DNA from: a virus
IMG/VR virus record: IMGVR_UViG_3300035204_001665
Coordinates: 1-64,000 of that record
Length of the DNA: 64,000 nt
Strand: one strand, 5' to 3'
The position numbers and the translations under genes were made by a program. Below are positions 48,869 through 57,414 of this stretch, in pieces. The notes under the pieces were generated by a model. The model saw only the letters and a program-made list of their open reading frames with translations. It had not been told where the DNA came from and did no database searches. Each line of letters opens with the position of its first letter. The first letter of the stretch is position 1.

Positions 48869-49497
48869 AATCTACCCCATCCCGTTTTAAAAGTTTTCAA
48901 TATAGCTGACATATAGATAGTTCTTGTATACATTGCTGTACGCATTTCTCTGCTGGATTGTGTGCCCTTTCCGGACCGACTAGTCGGCACTATGTAAGTA
49001 TGATATATATAATTTCCTAACCCAGAGATCCCCTTTTCTATTCTCCGCAGCCAACTTCCCGGCTCCCAAGGCATAGGGGACGCAGAGTCCAGCTGTTTCA
49101 TATCTGGAGATTTTATACGGTAAGAATAGCTCACGCTTTTTTTTCTTACGGTCACGGTCGGCTTTCTTATTAATCTTGTATTAAATTCCAACATACTTCT
49201 TACTATACTAACCGGGCTGCTCCCAGCGTCAAAACCTATAAAAGTAAATAAGTTTCCATATCCGCCCAACGTTCCGCTTATATTCGCTGCAGATGCACCA
49301 GCTTCAATTTCTTTGGTGACTGGATGGTTATTAAAATTAGAAATTAATTCATTTCTTTTTCTAATAAATGCAGCGTTTACTCTTTGATGGACCTTGCGCT
49401 CTGGCTCGGAAGAAATTTGCCTTCCTTTTTTCTTCATACCGCTGTGCATCTTCGTTCTAACAGCGGTCTTGTTAATTTTAGCTTTAAATTTTCCCAT
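48865..49497 (-). CDS. HK97 gp10-like neck/tail completion candidate
   Basis: 210 residues, strongly basic at the N-terminus (KFKAKINKTAVRTKMHSGMKKK). The middle contains SPVSIVRSMLEFNTRLIR, and the end has SREMRTAMYTRTIYMSAILK. Position between a connector-type gene and the terminator candidate matches HK97 gp10/lambda gpZ-like tail completion proteins. Nothing diagnostic is visible; it overlaps both neighbours by one to four bases. Confidence 0.5.
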   Translation of the reverse strand: MGKFKAKINKTAVRTKMHSGMKKKGRQISSEPERKVHQRVNAAFIRKRNELISNFNNHPVTKEIEAGASAANISGTLGGYGNLFTFIGFDAGSSPVSIVRSMLEFNTRLIRKPTVTVRKKSVSYSYRIKSPDMKQLDSASPMPWEPGSWLRRIEKGISGLGNYIYHTYIVPTSRSGKGTQSSREMRTAMYTRTIYMSAILKTFKTGWGRL

Positions 49498-49937
49498 TAA
49501 AATACCTCCTCGACAAAATATACATACATTTTCATACCGAAGTAGTCTTTAACTGAAGCACTGCTAACTAATTTGAAACTTTTTTCATCTATCTCTATTT
49601 TTATGGTTTTGCCAGTGTCTATGTAGTCCTTGGTGGCCTCCCTGACCTTAATCGCCACCTCTCCTTGGGGAATATTGATACCTGCCCAAGCTTCGGTCTC
49701 TTGTCCTTGTTTTCTATTGTACTGTATGATCGCCTTGTGCTTTTCACTTCTAGGCAAGTATTCTATGTTGGCGGGGGCAGAGGTCTCATCATATCCGGGT
49801 AATAGGTGAGCATCTACAGCCACCACTTTTTTCTGTGGTTCTTTATGAACAGTTATATCCCTAGAAAATGTATCAAACAAATCCAAAACTGAATTTTGGA
49901 AAGATACCTTATCTGTATTTGACAGTAGATCAGCCAT
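49497..49937 (-). CDS. Head-tail stopper/connector candidate
   Basis: 146 residues, a predicted beta-barrel-like protein (IEIDEKSFKLVSSASVKDYFG, then KMYVYFVEE). Size and the position (second of four short genes between the connector candidate and the tube) resemble head-tail stopper proteins of siphoviruses (for example lambda FII or HK97 gp7). No sequence signature is decisive. Confidence 0.48.
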   Translation of the reverse strand: MADLLSNTDKVSFQNSVLDLFDTFSRDITVHKEPQKKVVAVDAHLLPGYDETSAPANIEYLPRSEKHKAIIQYNRKQGQETEAWAGINIPQGEVAIKVREATKDYIDTGKTIKIEIDEKSFKLVSSASVKDYFGMKMYVYFVEEVF

Positions 49938-49939
49938 AT

Positions 49940-50458
49940 TTAACTAGGATTCGTAGTGGGGCGGTTGAAATCTGTTCCAGCTCCATAGTCTCCAGCCGTA
50001 GTATCGTCCCCAGCGACCTGAAGGGGCGCAGAAGCCCTACGTTGATAAGCTGCAATTAGCTTGTCTAAGTCTTCCATCTCCGTTTTCTTGGCCGTTTGAT
50101 AGGTTTGGCTTTGCTGTATTTTGTTAACTCTTCTTACCGATGTGCCGTCGGTTGATATTTCGACCCAAGTGTCTGTAGAAGCCGCGCCAAGAGACTCTCT
50201 CAATTTGACGTCGTAATGATAAATCATATACATTTTCTTGAGAATATTAGCTTCATCTACACATATTTCTAATATAGCCCCAGATTTATCTACCGTTTTT
50301 ATTTCAAAATCAGTACTATCTATGTAAAAATCGGTATTAATTCTAGAATTTAATAATCCGATGTTTGTTCTTAACCAAAAAGTTATGGGAGGGATTGATA
50401 AAGTGGATGGTTCTCCTAATTCTACATATATCTCATTTGCAACGTCAACTACTTTCAT
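49940..50458 (-). CDS. Head-tail adaptor candidate
   Basis: 172 residues. The N-terminal ~110 residues alternate amphipathic helix and beta segments (YVELGEPSTLSIPPITFWLR, then STDTWVEISTDGTSVRRVN); the C-terminus is Gln/Ala/Gly-rich (YRRASAPLQVAGDD). This is like gp6-type connector adaptors but not diagnostic. The AGTGTAAT element lies about 18 bp upstream; this gene may start the neck-tail transcription unit. Confidence 0.5.
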   Translation of the reverse strand: MKVVDVANEIYVELGEPSTLSIPPITFWLRTNIGLLNSRINTDFYIDSTDFEIKTVDKSGAILEICVDEANILKKMYMIYHYDVKLRESLGAASTDTWVEISTDGTSVRRVNKIQQSQTYQTAKKTEMEDLDKLIAAYQRRASAPLQVAGDDTTAGDYGAGTDFNRPTTNPS

Positions 50459-50468
50459 ATCTCTTTAT

Positions 50469-50476
50469 ATTACACT
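50469..50476 (-). promoter_or_regulatory. AGTGTAAT element upstream of the adaptor candidate
   Basis: On the minus strand it reads AAGTGTAATATAAAGAGAT then ATG. The best match among the copies in this window. Confidence 0.5.
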
Positions 50477-50494
50477 TAATAATTTCTTCTTCTA

Positions 50495-53095
50495 TTAGGG
50501 AAATTCATTTAGGTCGTCTGCGCTTTTGACTCTGCCAAGCGCATTGCAAGAATGAGGAGGCTGATTAGTAATGCCCCAGCCATTTTTTTGTGTACAAGCA
50601 TTTCCCGCATTAGACCAACATTTAGAATAAAACTTATCTTCATCGAATTTAAGTCTATTATCTAATAAGCAAACGGGCGTAGGCAAAACTGCCCAAGTAA
50701 AGTCTTTCCACGCAGACACTAACTTACAACACCCTCTTCCGCTATCAATTTTCGTGTATTTTCCCAAGGCGTCTTCTACATCGCCATTATCGACATCGTC
50801 TAGGAGGTCCCATTTGTCTACGGTAGTTCCGCCCCCATTCGCATAGCGACATTCAAATTTATATCTCATAATCTTTGTTGCTACACCATTAGGAAGCATT
50901 GATTGTACGTCGCGGCAACTGGTAGCGGTACGATTGCAGTATACTTTATCGGGATTTGCATTCTTATCAGCCTTATTTGTAGCACATTGTTTGCCCGCGC
51001 TAAATGCCCACCCATCATTTGTGAAATTCTGTTTCCCCCCAGCTTGCCTATAGCAGTCGGAAAGTGTTATGTCATTTATACAGCCTCCCCCTATGGTCAG
51101 TCTGCCGAGACGTTCGGTATTCGTTCCTCCTCCGCACCTTCCTATTCTACGACACTTCGGATCGCAGCACGCCCCCTTTTCGTCTGGAGGAGCGGGGCAA
51201 TTACAATTAACCATGGGCTTGCCCTCTTTATCGCTTGGGTCTGTTATTCCAGCGGGGACAACTCCTGCGCCATTTTGGCAATCACATATAGGTTTCTTCT
51301 TACATTCAGATTTTCCTACGCCATTGGCGTCATGCCATGTAAAACAGCAGTTGTAATCCGGTTGAGGGCACCCCTTAACTCCCTTGGGTATGCCGCCGAG
51401 ACCGAGTATCCCTAAAAGCGCTGCCCACGCGCCGCCTAATCCGCAGTCTTGCTTCACCCCGCATGCACTTCCACCGGTCCATGAGGATTTTTTCTTTTCG
51501 GGTCCCTTCTTTATTTTTTCGCAAGAATCTTTATCCATGTTGTCAGTGCACGTTCCATCTCCATGGCAGCATTTGCCCTTTTTGAGATTGCACTTTATTT
51601 TTCCAGTATAGCAACCCCCCGCTTCTCCCGAGACCCCGTCATCTCTTTTCCCTCCTAATTGTTCATCTAATCCGCAACAGTCCTTTAAAGAAGCGTATCT
51701 TTTTATCCAAGCCCAGTCTCCCGACCCCACGTACAAAGGATCTTTTACGTATACCGATTGTTTTCCACTTCCACTAATGTTATACCATCTACATAAATTA
51801 AGCTGCCAGTTGCTAGGGCTCGTGATTAAGTGAGCTTTGTAGCAAAATCCATCTCTGCCGAGAAAAGTAAAACCATGTGTCCCGCCCGCCGTGAACCCTT
51901 CGAATATAACCCTCGTGGTTGGATCGGTCTCATCACCTATTCTTCTGAAAAGTATCTTACCTTTTTTTACGGCGTTCCATATTTCTGCGCAATTTGACCC
52001 GCCGGGTAGAGGATCTACGTTGTCGTCGTCTCCGCACCTTTGTATCGATATTAGCATATCATAAGCACAAGTAAGGCAGTCTTTTTTATAGCTCCAACTA
52101 CCCCTAGGCTCATCAAGATGTAAAGCATCCTGTGCATTTGATACCCCGAGGGAAACATTCCAACAGCTCCAAGTATCTTCTCCTGCCCAGAATACGCTAC
52201 CGGCGGTCTGGTAGTGATTTCTCTGTCTATCCCAAATGTTTCCGTCTTGTTGTCTTAATATCTTAGTCGTATCTAACCTGTATTTCGCAGGTAAACATAT
52301 TTCCATTTTATAGTCTAGGCCTCCCGGTGTGCATGCAGGCTTTCCTCCGGGATCAAAAAGTCCCCCCGCAATATGATGAATAATTGTATCCTTCCATCCG
52401 CAGGCCCCCTGAATATGTGCATGACATGGACAAAAAGTATAGCAATTCGGACATTGTACCCCTAGCGCTGCCCATTCAGCTAGAGTCGGTGGAGCGCTAG
52501 GCCCAGCGGAAGGGTCCATTACATTATTCGGGTCAGGGGGCGCGGGCGGATTAGGGCATTGCCATCCATCACCCAGCTCAGATGTTTTAACTTTGTGAGT
52601 AACCAATCTAAAATATTGCGCATAGAAGTCTCGGCCTTTCCTAGCGGTATCCTCTACGTCCCACTCCTGCCAGTATCCACATATTCCATTAACCAAAACT
52701 CCCCCCATATCGCCACAATTAAAATTGCTCGGAGGAAGGGGGATGAATCTTTTTAATCTCTTCATTGTCGCACATGGATTACATCCCTTACTAACGCTTC
52801 CCTCTGGACTACATAAATACCACTTACCGCATAGTCCCTTAATTCTAGTAAACTCTGCCTGAGTTGTAGCCTGCCAACTTAGAGCACATTCATACCATGG
52901 CCCATGGATAGGGGCCTGTATTTGTATTTGTACCCCGTCCGGGCGCGTATGATTAATAGTTTGTTGTGGTTGCCCATTATAGTCACAATTATATTTTGCC
53001 CTATATTCATATAGGCACCAAACGTCAACCGTTTGATCTGGATCTTCCGGTTTACCGATCTCTTCACATAATTTATTTGTTTGTGCGTCAGGCAT
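50495..53095 (-). CDS. Large cysteine-rich structural/fibre protein
   Basis: 866 residues with dozens of cysteines, suggesting disulphide-stabilised domains. Short ACC/GTC knots recur: KGKCCHGDGTCTDNMDKDSC and EKGACCDPKCRRIGRC, a pattern (G.CC.....C.....C) also used in secreted repeat proteins. Other segments: an N-terminal Trp-rich part (WYECALSWQATTQ), a Pro-rich linker (CPNPPAPPDPNNVMDPSAGP), and CCFTWHDANGVGKSECKKKP. There is no signal peptide or transmembrane segment, as expected for a virion protein. It is transcribed with the connector genes but its role (fibre, head decoration or collar) cannot be fixed. Confidence 0.65.
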   Translation of the reverse strand: MPDAQTNKLCEEIGKPEDPDQTVDVWCLYEYRAKYNCDYNGQPQQTINHTRPDGVQIQIQAPIHGPWYECALSWQATTQAEFTRIKGLCGKWYLCSPEGSVSKGCNPCATMKRLKRFIPLPPSNFNCGDMGGVLVNGICGYWQEWDVEDTARKGRDFYAQYFRLVTHKVKTSELGDGWQCPNPPAPPDPNNVMDPSAGPSAPPTLAEWAALGVQCPNCYTFCPCHAHIQGACGWKDTIIHHIAGGLFDPGGKPACTPGGLDYKMEICLPAKYRLDTTKILRQQDGNIWDRQRNHYQTAGSVFWAGEDTWSCWNVSLGVSNAQDALHLDEPRGSWSYKKDCLTCAYDMLISIQRCGDDDNVDPLPGGSNCAEIWNAVKKGKILFRRIGDETDPTTRVIFEGFTAGGTHGFTFLGRDGFCYKAHLITSPSNWQLNLCRWYNISGSGKQSVYVKDPLYVGSGDWAWIKRYASLKDCCGLDEQLGGKRDDGVSGEAGGCYTGKIKCNLKKGKCCHGDGTCTDNMDKDSCEKIKKGPEKKKSSWTGGSACGVKQDCGLGGAWAALLGILGLGGIPKGVKGCPQPDYNCCFTWHDANGVGKSECKKKPICDCQNGAGVVPAGITDPSDKEGKPMVNCNCPAPPDEKGACCDPKCRRIGRCGGGTNTERLGRLTIGGGCINDITLSDCYRQAGGKQNFTNDGWAFSAGKQCATNKADKNANPDKVYCNRTATSCRDVQSMLPNGVATKIMRYKFECRYANGGGTTVDKWDLLDDVDNGDVEDALGKYTKIDSGRGCCKLVSAWKDFTWAVLPTPVCLLDNRLKFDEDKFYSKCWSNAGNACTQKNGWGITNQPPHSCNALGRVKSADDLNEFP

Positions 53096-53136
53096 TCTTT
53101 TAATTATATCATATTTTTGTCTCTATGTCTTACGGT

Positions 53137-56100
53137 TTAATTGCCGTCAATTACCCAAACTGCGCAAGTATCATCTGCGGGACTGCCACAGACCGCGGGG
53201 CAGCCACTCATGTCGTCGCAAAGGTAACAAACATCCTGATAGCATACTAAATCACCCAGAGTATAGTCGGATCCGGATGACCACGCAGGCCCGCAACTAG
53301 AATCACATCCTCCCCCGTCGCCGCAACTATCACAATCTCCATTTGCATCTACTTGCCCCGTGAACACCCATTCTGCGTCGTGAGTCGCCGAGTAATCAGT
53401 ATCATCTTCGACCCACATGCATTCATATTCTTCCGTCTCACAATTCTGAACGGTAAAGTATCCACCCTCGTTACTCGTCACAAAATTATCAGCTAGCCCA
53501 TTAATAATACATATATAATGCGTGCCCCCTGTTGGATTATTACCCGCACCGCTATCTTCACATAATTCTCCTGCGTATACCTTGGTGTTGCCTGTTTTAC
53601 ATTGGCATAATTGAGATTGCGCCCCCGAATAAACGTCCGTAGCCGATGCTGTACCGGTTTTCCAATCGCGGGAGGCAGAGGGAGTTGCGCTTATCGTGGC
53701 AGTCGGTGTCGGCGTTTCCGTTATCGAAGCGGTTGCCGTATCCGTTGGGCAACTTTGACAAGAAGAGATTATATACCTGTCTCCCGCGGCATAACTATCC
53801 TGCGCGCCATTATCGTATCCGGCCCAAGCAATACTACTGACCTCATACGTTCCCCCATTCGCGGATATTACAATATTACCATTGACTAGAATATCATTTG
53901 TGGGATGATGGTTAGTTATCTTAAATAATTGCGTAATCGTCGAAAGGTCCACCTCATCACTACAGTTACTATGTTGATTGAACCATACTCTAAATTTTCT
54001 ATTATCGTTAAAATGTTTACATGAGGTCGAAGTGACCTTCTCTGGGCTCTCTGGAGTATTACTACACCCAGCGTGCGCATCATGATTTAACTTTATTTCC
54101 CACTGCCCGCCACCGATCTTATTGCCCTGAGCACTCGTATTTCCATACCATACCGTTTTAGTTGCTTCATCACAGCCGTCGTAAGTCTTTAAATATATGT
54201 CTAAGTCTGATATTCCGCTCCAACCAAGGGAGGCTTCTACAGAGTAGTCACAAGTATCGTCTATAGCACAAGCGGTCTCTGATGCCGTATGAGTTACCGT
54301 ATACGGATTAGAGGCAGTGTGGCTTGCAGTTTGCGTTTGAGATGGAGTGGGGGTAATATCACTGGATTCCGTGGCAGATGCAGTAAACGATGCGGTGATG
54401 AAGCCAGTAGCGCTTGAGGTAGGAGATTCAGTTATTGATGCGGTTGGGGTAAACGACGCGGTTTGTGACAGCGTAGCTGTCGCCGACAAAGTAGCAGACT
54501 CGGTAGCCGTAGCACTAGCGGTTCCAGTTTTTGTTGCCGTTTCTGTGAGTTCGGAGGCTGTGGCTGAGATTGTGTGCGAAACCGATGCGCTCGGACTTGC
54601 AGAAGCAGTTCTGGTAAATGATGCACTCGGAGTGACAGATTCCGATGCAGACGGTGTAATGCTTTCAGTTGCGGATGCAGTAACGGTTCGGTGAGCGCTT
54701 GCACTTGCGGTTGCGCTGGCCGTCTCTGTCGAAGTTCCACTAGCTGTTTCTGATGGAGTTGCAGAACCTGTCCCCGTAACCGAAGGGGAAGCAGTTATAG
54801 ATAAAGTTGGCGTTACCGAGACAAGGGTCGCCGATGGGGTTGCGGTTGCGGAGACCGTAGGGCCAGTAGCACTTGGAGTAGGAGATTTACTTATTGAGAC
54901 GGTTGGTGTTACGCTATCGGTTGCAGACAAAGTAGCCGAAATAGTTGCACTGGCCGTGGCTGTATCTGTTTGGCAACAGTAACATTCAACCCAATAGTCA
55001 CTTGAGGCCGGCAAGAAATTCTGCCCTCCACCGATCATATTATACGGATGGGGCGGATTACCAGTATCCATAATGGAAGACCAAACCAATTGTGCCTTTT
55101 TCCATGGAGACAAAGGCGCTACTGCTTGGAACTCAAATGTTTGATCTAACCAGCCCCAGTCCCCGTTCCCAGCTTGGGTTATCAACGCACTAAAATCAAG
55201 ATTTTGCTTAAGCGTCCAGCATCTCTCTAGGTGGAAAGAGGCCTTCAGAACTTGCCCTGTGCCCATCGGAGAAGCCGGAGGCACGGAGCCTTCCTGATAG
55301 TCCCCAGTAAGAGGATCACGTGGAAAAGAAAACTGATTCGTATCAAAATCGTCGAAAAGCACCGGCTCGCAACAACCCTCTGACGCGGATGGTGTTGGCG
55401 AGATGGTCGCGGTAGCAGTACCGGGTGAGGGCGTGGCGCCCTCGCAGTCTTCGCAATCATCATGAGTCGTCAAATTTGGATCGACCTCGCTTAGATCATT
55501 ATGAGTAGTATGATTATTTAAAGTATCCCATATATATTGATGGAAAGGAATCAGCCCCGCAGAGTTACGACCCATATCTCTTTCTACTGAATTATTCGGT
55601 GCGCTATCTGCATACTGAGGAGAACTGGGACTGTTCTGATTATAAGTTATAAGCGGAAAATCCGTCCAAGGTTCATCTACGTGGAACTGTCCATCGTAAC
55701 AGTCTCCCGATATTTTTATTACATTATTTCCTATTGTGTCAACGAAGTTATCAGTAGCATAAGTTCCGTTTAGTAGAAAAGAAATATTTCCAACGTTACT
55801 CACCGGACAAGCTTTTAAACCTACTAAGGCCACCTGATTGTCTGGGGCAGTGAGAGAAACTGTGGCCGTCGCAGTTTCCGTAACTCCATGAAGACATTCG
55901 TGACAGTCTGTGTAAGATTGAAAGGTAGAATCATAATCAGCTAAATCGTCAAATATAGATTTTGAACCGACGCTTCTGACTTGATCATACATCTGTTGGT
56001 GTATGGGAAGCAATCCGACACGATTTACCCCTCGGTCTCTTAAGAAGTCATTATTTATTGAATCATCGCAGTATTGTGGCTGATTACTATCATCTATAAA

Positions 56101-57414
56101 AATTAATGGGACTTCCGTAATCCCGCCATGATAATAAGTTTCCCCGTTATAGCAGCCTGAGCCTTCAGATGAGCTTCCTATTTCTAAAGTAGTATTTCCG
56201 ACCAAGCTCGTATATGAAGTATTTGCGTTTGCCTTATCTAGCAACAAAGCAAAATGATTAATAGTATATGGATCTTCGTGAGGACACACCGGCAGACCGA
56301 ACAGAGCAATACATTCTTCTTCCACCGCTTCGCTGGCGCTAGCCGACGGGGTAAGCGTTGCAGACTTAGTCGCAGACGCCGTTGCTGACGCAGTCCTAGA
56401 TGCGCTAGCTGTCGCCGTTATTGTGCACGTCGGCATGGCCGTAGGCGTATCAAAAATACATTCTGAGTTAGTAAGATTACCGTCGCAGCCTTCAAAACCG
56501 ACCGCGCATTCGCCGCTAACGCCTACTATTTGTGCATCTCCATCCGAGCCAACGGCACAAGTTGAATTTAAGTTATCAATAGCCTTATCGGTTAGCTGAG
56601 TCATGGGATCCCCAACCAAATACTCTGCATAAAAAAGGTTACCAAATTCATGACTATCTCCCGCATCATAAGCGGCTTTAAATATAAAAGCACCCGTATA
56701 TCTACATGTTTGAGGGGGAGTACAATCATCCTTCTGTATATCAAATTCGTAATCTGGATCAAATTTTAATTCTGCCCATAGTTTCGCGTGGTGAACTGAG
56801 TTCGTGACATTTGGTCCGGCACATTCACAACTCCCGCCGTTCGTGGCATTTTCATCTGCCGAAAAGTCTCTTTGGTAATAGACTCCATAGTCGCAGTCTT
56901 GATAAACCCACTTAATCCAATCTTCGCCCGACCCCGCCTGATGCAATACAAAGTTATTATTTAAAACGCCATTAAGCGGAGCGTTTGGGTTTGTAAGCTC
57001 TTCTATTTTTCTATAAGCGTCATCTTGCACGCATCCCCCCGTGCACAAAATAATATTCGTAAAGTCAAGAAAGATATCTTCCGTATGTGCCTTAATGAGA
57101 TCTATAACATTTTCTGTAACTTCGAAATCCCAAGTTAAATTTGATCCCGCGCTCCATTCTGCGGCAGCAGTTGTCGTAGCCCTTCCCGGCCTTAGTGAGT
57201 TCTCTTCTATGTAGGCCGTAACGTTATAGCTGATTTGATATTTCCCTTTTGGAGTGTCTTTCGTAATCCAGACTTCCCCAGTGTCTTCATCATAGCCTGC
57301 GCCTTCCGGTAGGTTAAATACCTTATACTTATAAGACAAACCGGAACTATGATCCTCGTCACCGAGAACCTGTATCGTGTAAATCACTTTTTTTGGTATG
57401 TCGCAACAACTCAT
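53137..57414 (-). CDS. Modular adhesin/fibre with Ig-like, duplicated Cys and Ser/Thr/Ala-repeat segments
   Basis: 1,425 residues. The start (about 1-65) reads like a He_PIG/cadherin-type Ig domain (LPEGAGYDEDTGEVWITKDT). Two related Cys modules at about residues 370-500 and 525-660 share LPVCP/LKACP, a DRGVNRVGLLPIHQ or DMGRNSAGLIPFHQ core and a C..CxxC end. Residues ~795-1045 are a Ser/Thr/Ala repeat (TATASATISATLSATDSVT...). A domain with SGISDLDIYLKT (about 1050-1200) resembles DUF2135/YfaP-type jelly rolls. The C-terminus (about 1370-1425) is a CBM5/12-like module (WSSGSDYTLGDLVCYQD). The start overlaps the stop of the upstream adhesin by 4 bp. Expected as an extended tail or capsid fibre. 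Confidence 0.7.
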   Translation of the reverse strand: MSCCDIPKKVIYTIQVLGDEDHSSGLSYKYKVFNLPEGAGYDEDTGEVWITKDTPKGKYQISYNVTAYIEENSLRPGRATTTAAAEWSAGSNLTWDFEVTENVIDLIKAHTEDIFLDFTNIILCTGGCVQDDAYRKIEELTNPNAPLNGVLNNNFVLHQAGSGEDWIKWVYQDCDYGVYYQRDFSADENATNGGSCECAGPNVTNSVHHAKLWAELKFDPDYEFDIQKDDCTPPQTCRYTGAFIFKAAYDAGDSHEFGNLFYAEYLVGDPMTQLTDKAIDNLNSTCAVGSDGDAQIVGVSGECAVGFEGCDGNLTNSECIFDTPTAMPTCTITATASASRTASATASATKSATLTPSASASEAVEEECIALFGLPVCPHEDPYTINHFALLLDKANANTSYTSLVGNTTLEIGSSSEGSGCYNGETYYHGGITEVPLIFIDDSNQPQYCDDSINNDFLRDRGVNRVGLLPIHQQMYDQVRSVGSKSIFDDLADYDSTFQSYTDCHECLHGVTETATATVSLTAPDNQVALVGLKACPVSNVGNISFLLNGTYATDNFVDTIGNNVIKISGDCYDGQFHVDEPWTDFPLITYNQNSPSSPQYADSAPNNSVERDMGRNSAGLIPFHQYIWDTLNNHTTHNDLSEVDPNLTTHDDCEDCEGATPSPGTATATISPTPSASEGCCEPVLFDDFDTNQFSFPRDPLTGDYQEGSVPPASPMGTGQVLKASFHLERCWTLKQNLDFSALITQAGNGDWGWLDQTFEFQAVAPLSPWKKAQLVWSSIMDTGNPPHPYNMIGGGQNFLPASSDYWVECYCCQTDTATASATISATLSATDSVTPTVSISKSPTPSATGPTVSATATPSATLVSVTPTLSITASPSVTGTGSATPSETASGTSTETASATASASAHRTVTASATESITPSASESVTPSASFTRTASASPSASVSHTISATASELTETATKTGTASATATESATLSATATLSQTASFTPTASITESPTSSATGFITASFTASATESSDITPTPSQTQTASHTASNPYTVTHTASETACAIDDTCDYSVEASLGWSGISDLDIYLKTYDGCDEATKTVWYGNTSAQGNKIGGGQWEIKLNHDAHAGCSNTPESPEKVTSTSCKHFNDNRKFRVWFNQHSNCSDEVDLSTITQLFKITNHHPTNDILVNGNIVISANGGTYEVSSIAWAGYDNGAQDSYAAGDRYIISSCQSCPTDTATASITETPTPTATISATPSASRDWKTGTASATDVYSGAQSQLCQCKTGNTKVYAGELCEDSGAGNNPTGGTHYICIINGLADNFVTSNEGGYFTVQNCETEEYECMWVEDDTDYSATHDAEWVFTGQVDANGDCDSCGDGGGCDSSCGPAWSSGSDYTLGDLVCYQDVCYLCDDMSGCPAVCGSPADDTCAVWVIDGN
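54437..54480. repeat. Repeat shared with the left-end adhesin gene
   Basis: This 44-bp DNA stretch differs from 832-875 and 937-980 by only a few bases although the genes lie over 50 kb apart. It encodes TATLSQTASFTPTAS in the linker. Confidence 0.8.

Noticed and set aside
54347-54694. Plus-strand Val/Ala/Asp-rich frame (VADAVNDAV...)
   Set aside because: Reverse-strand reading of the Ser/Thr/Ala repeat in the 1,425-residue gene.
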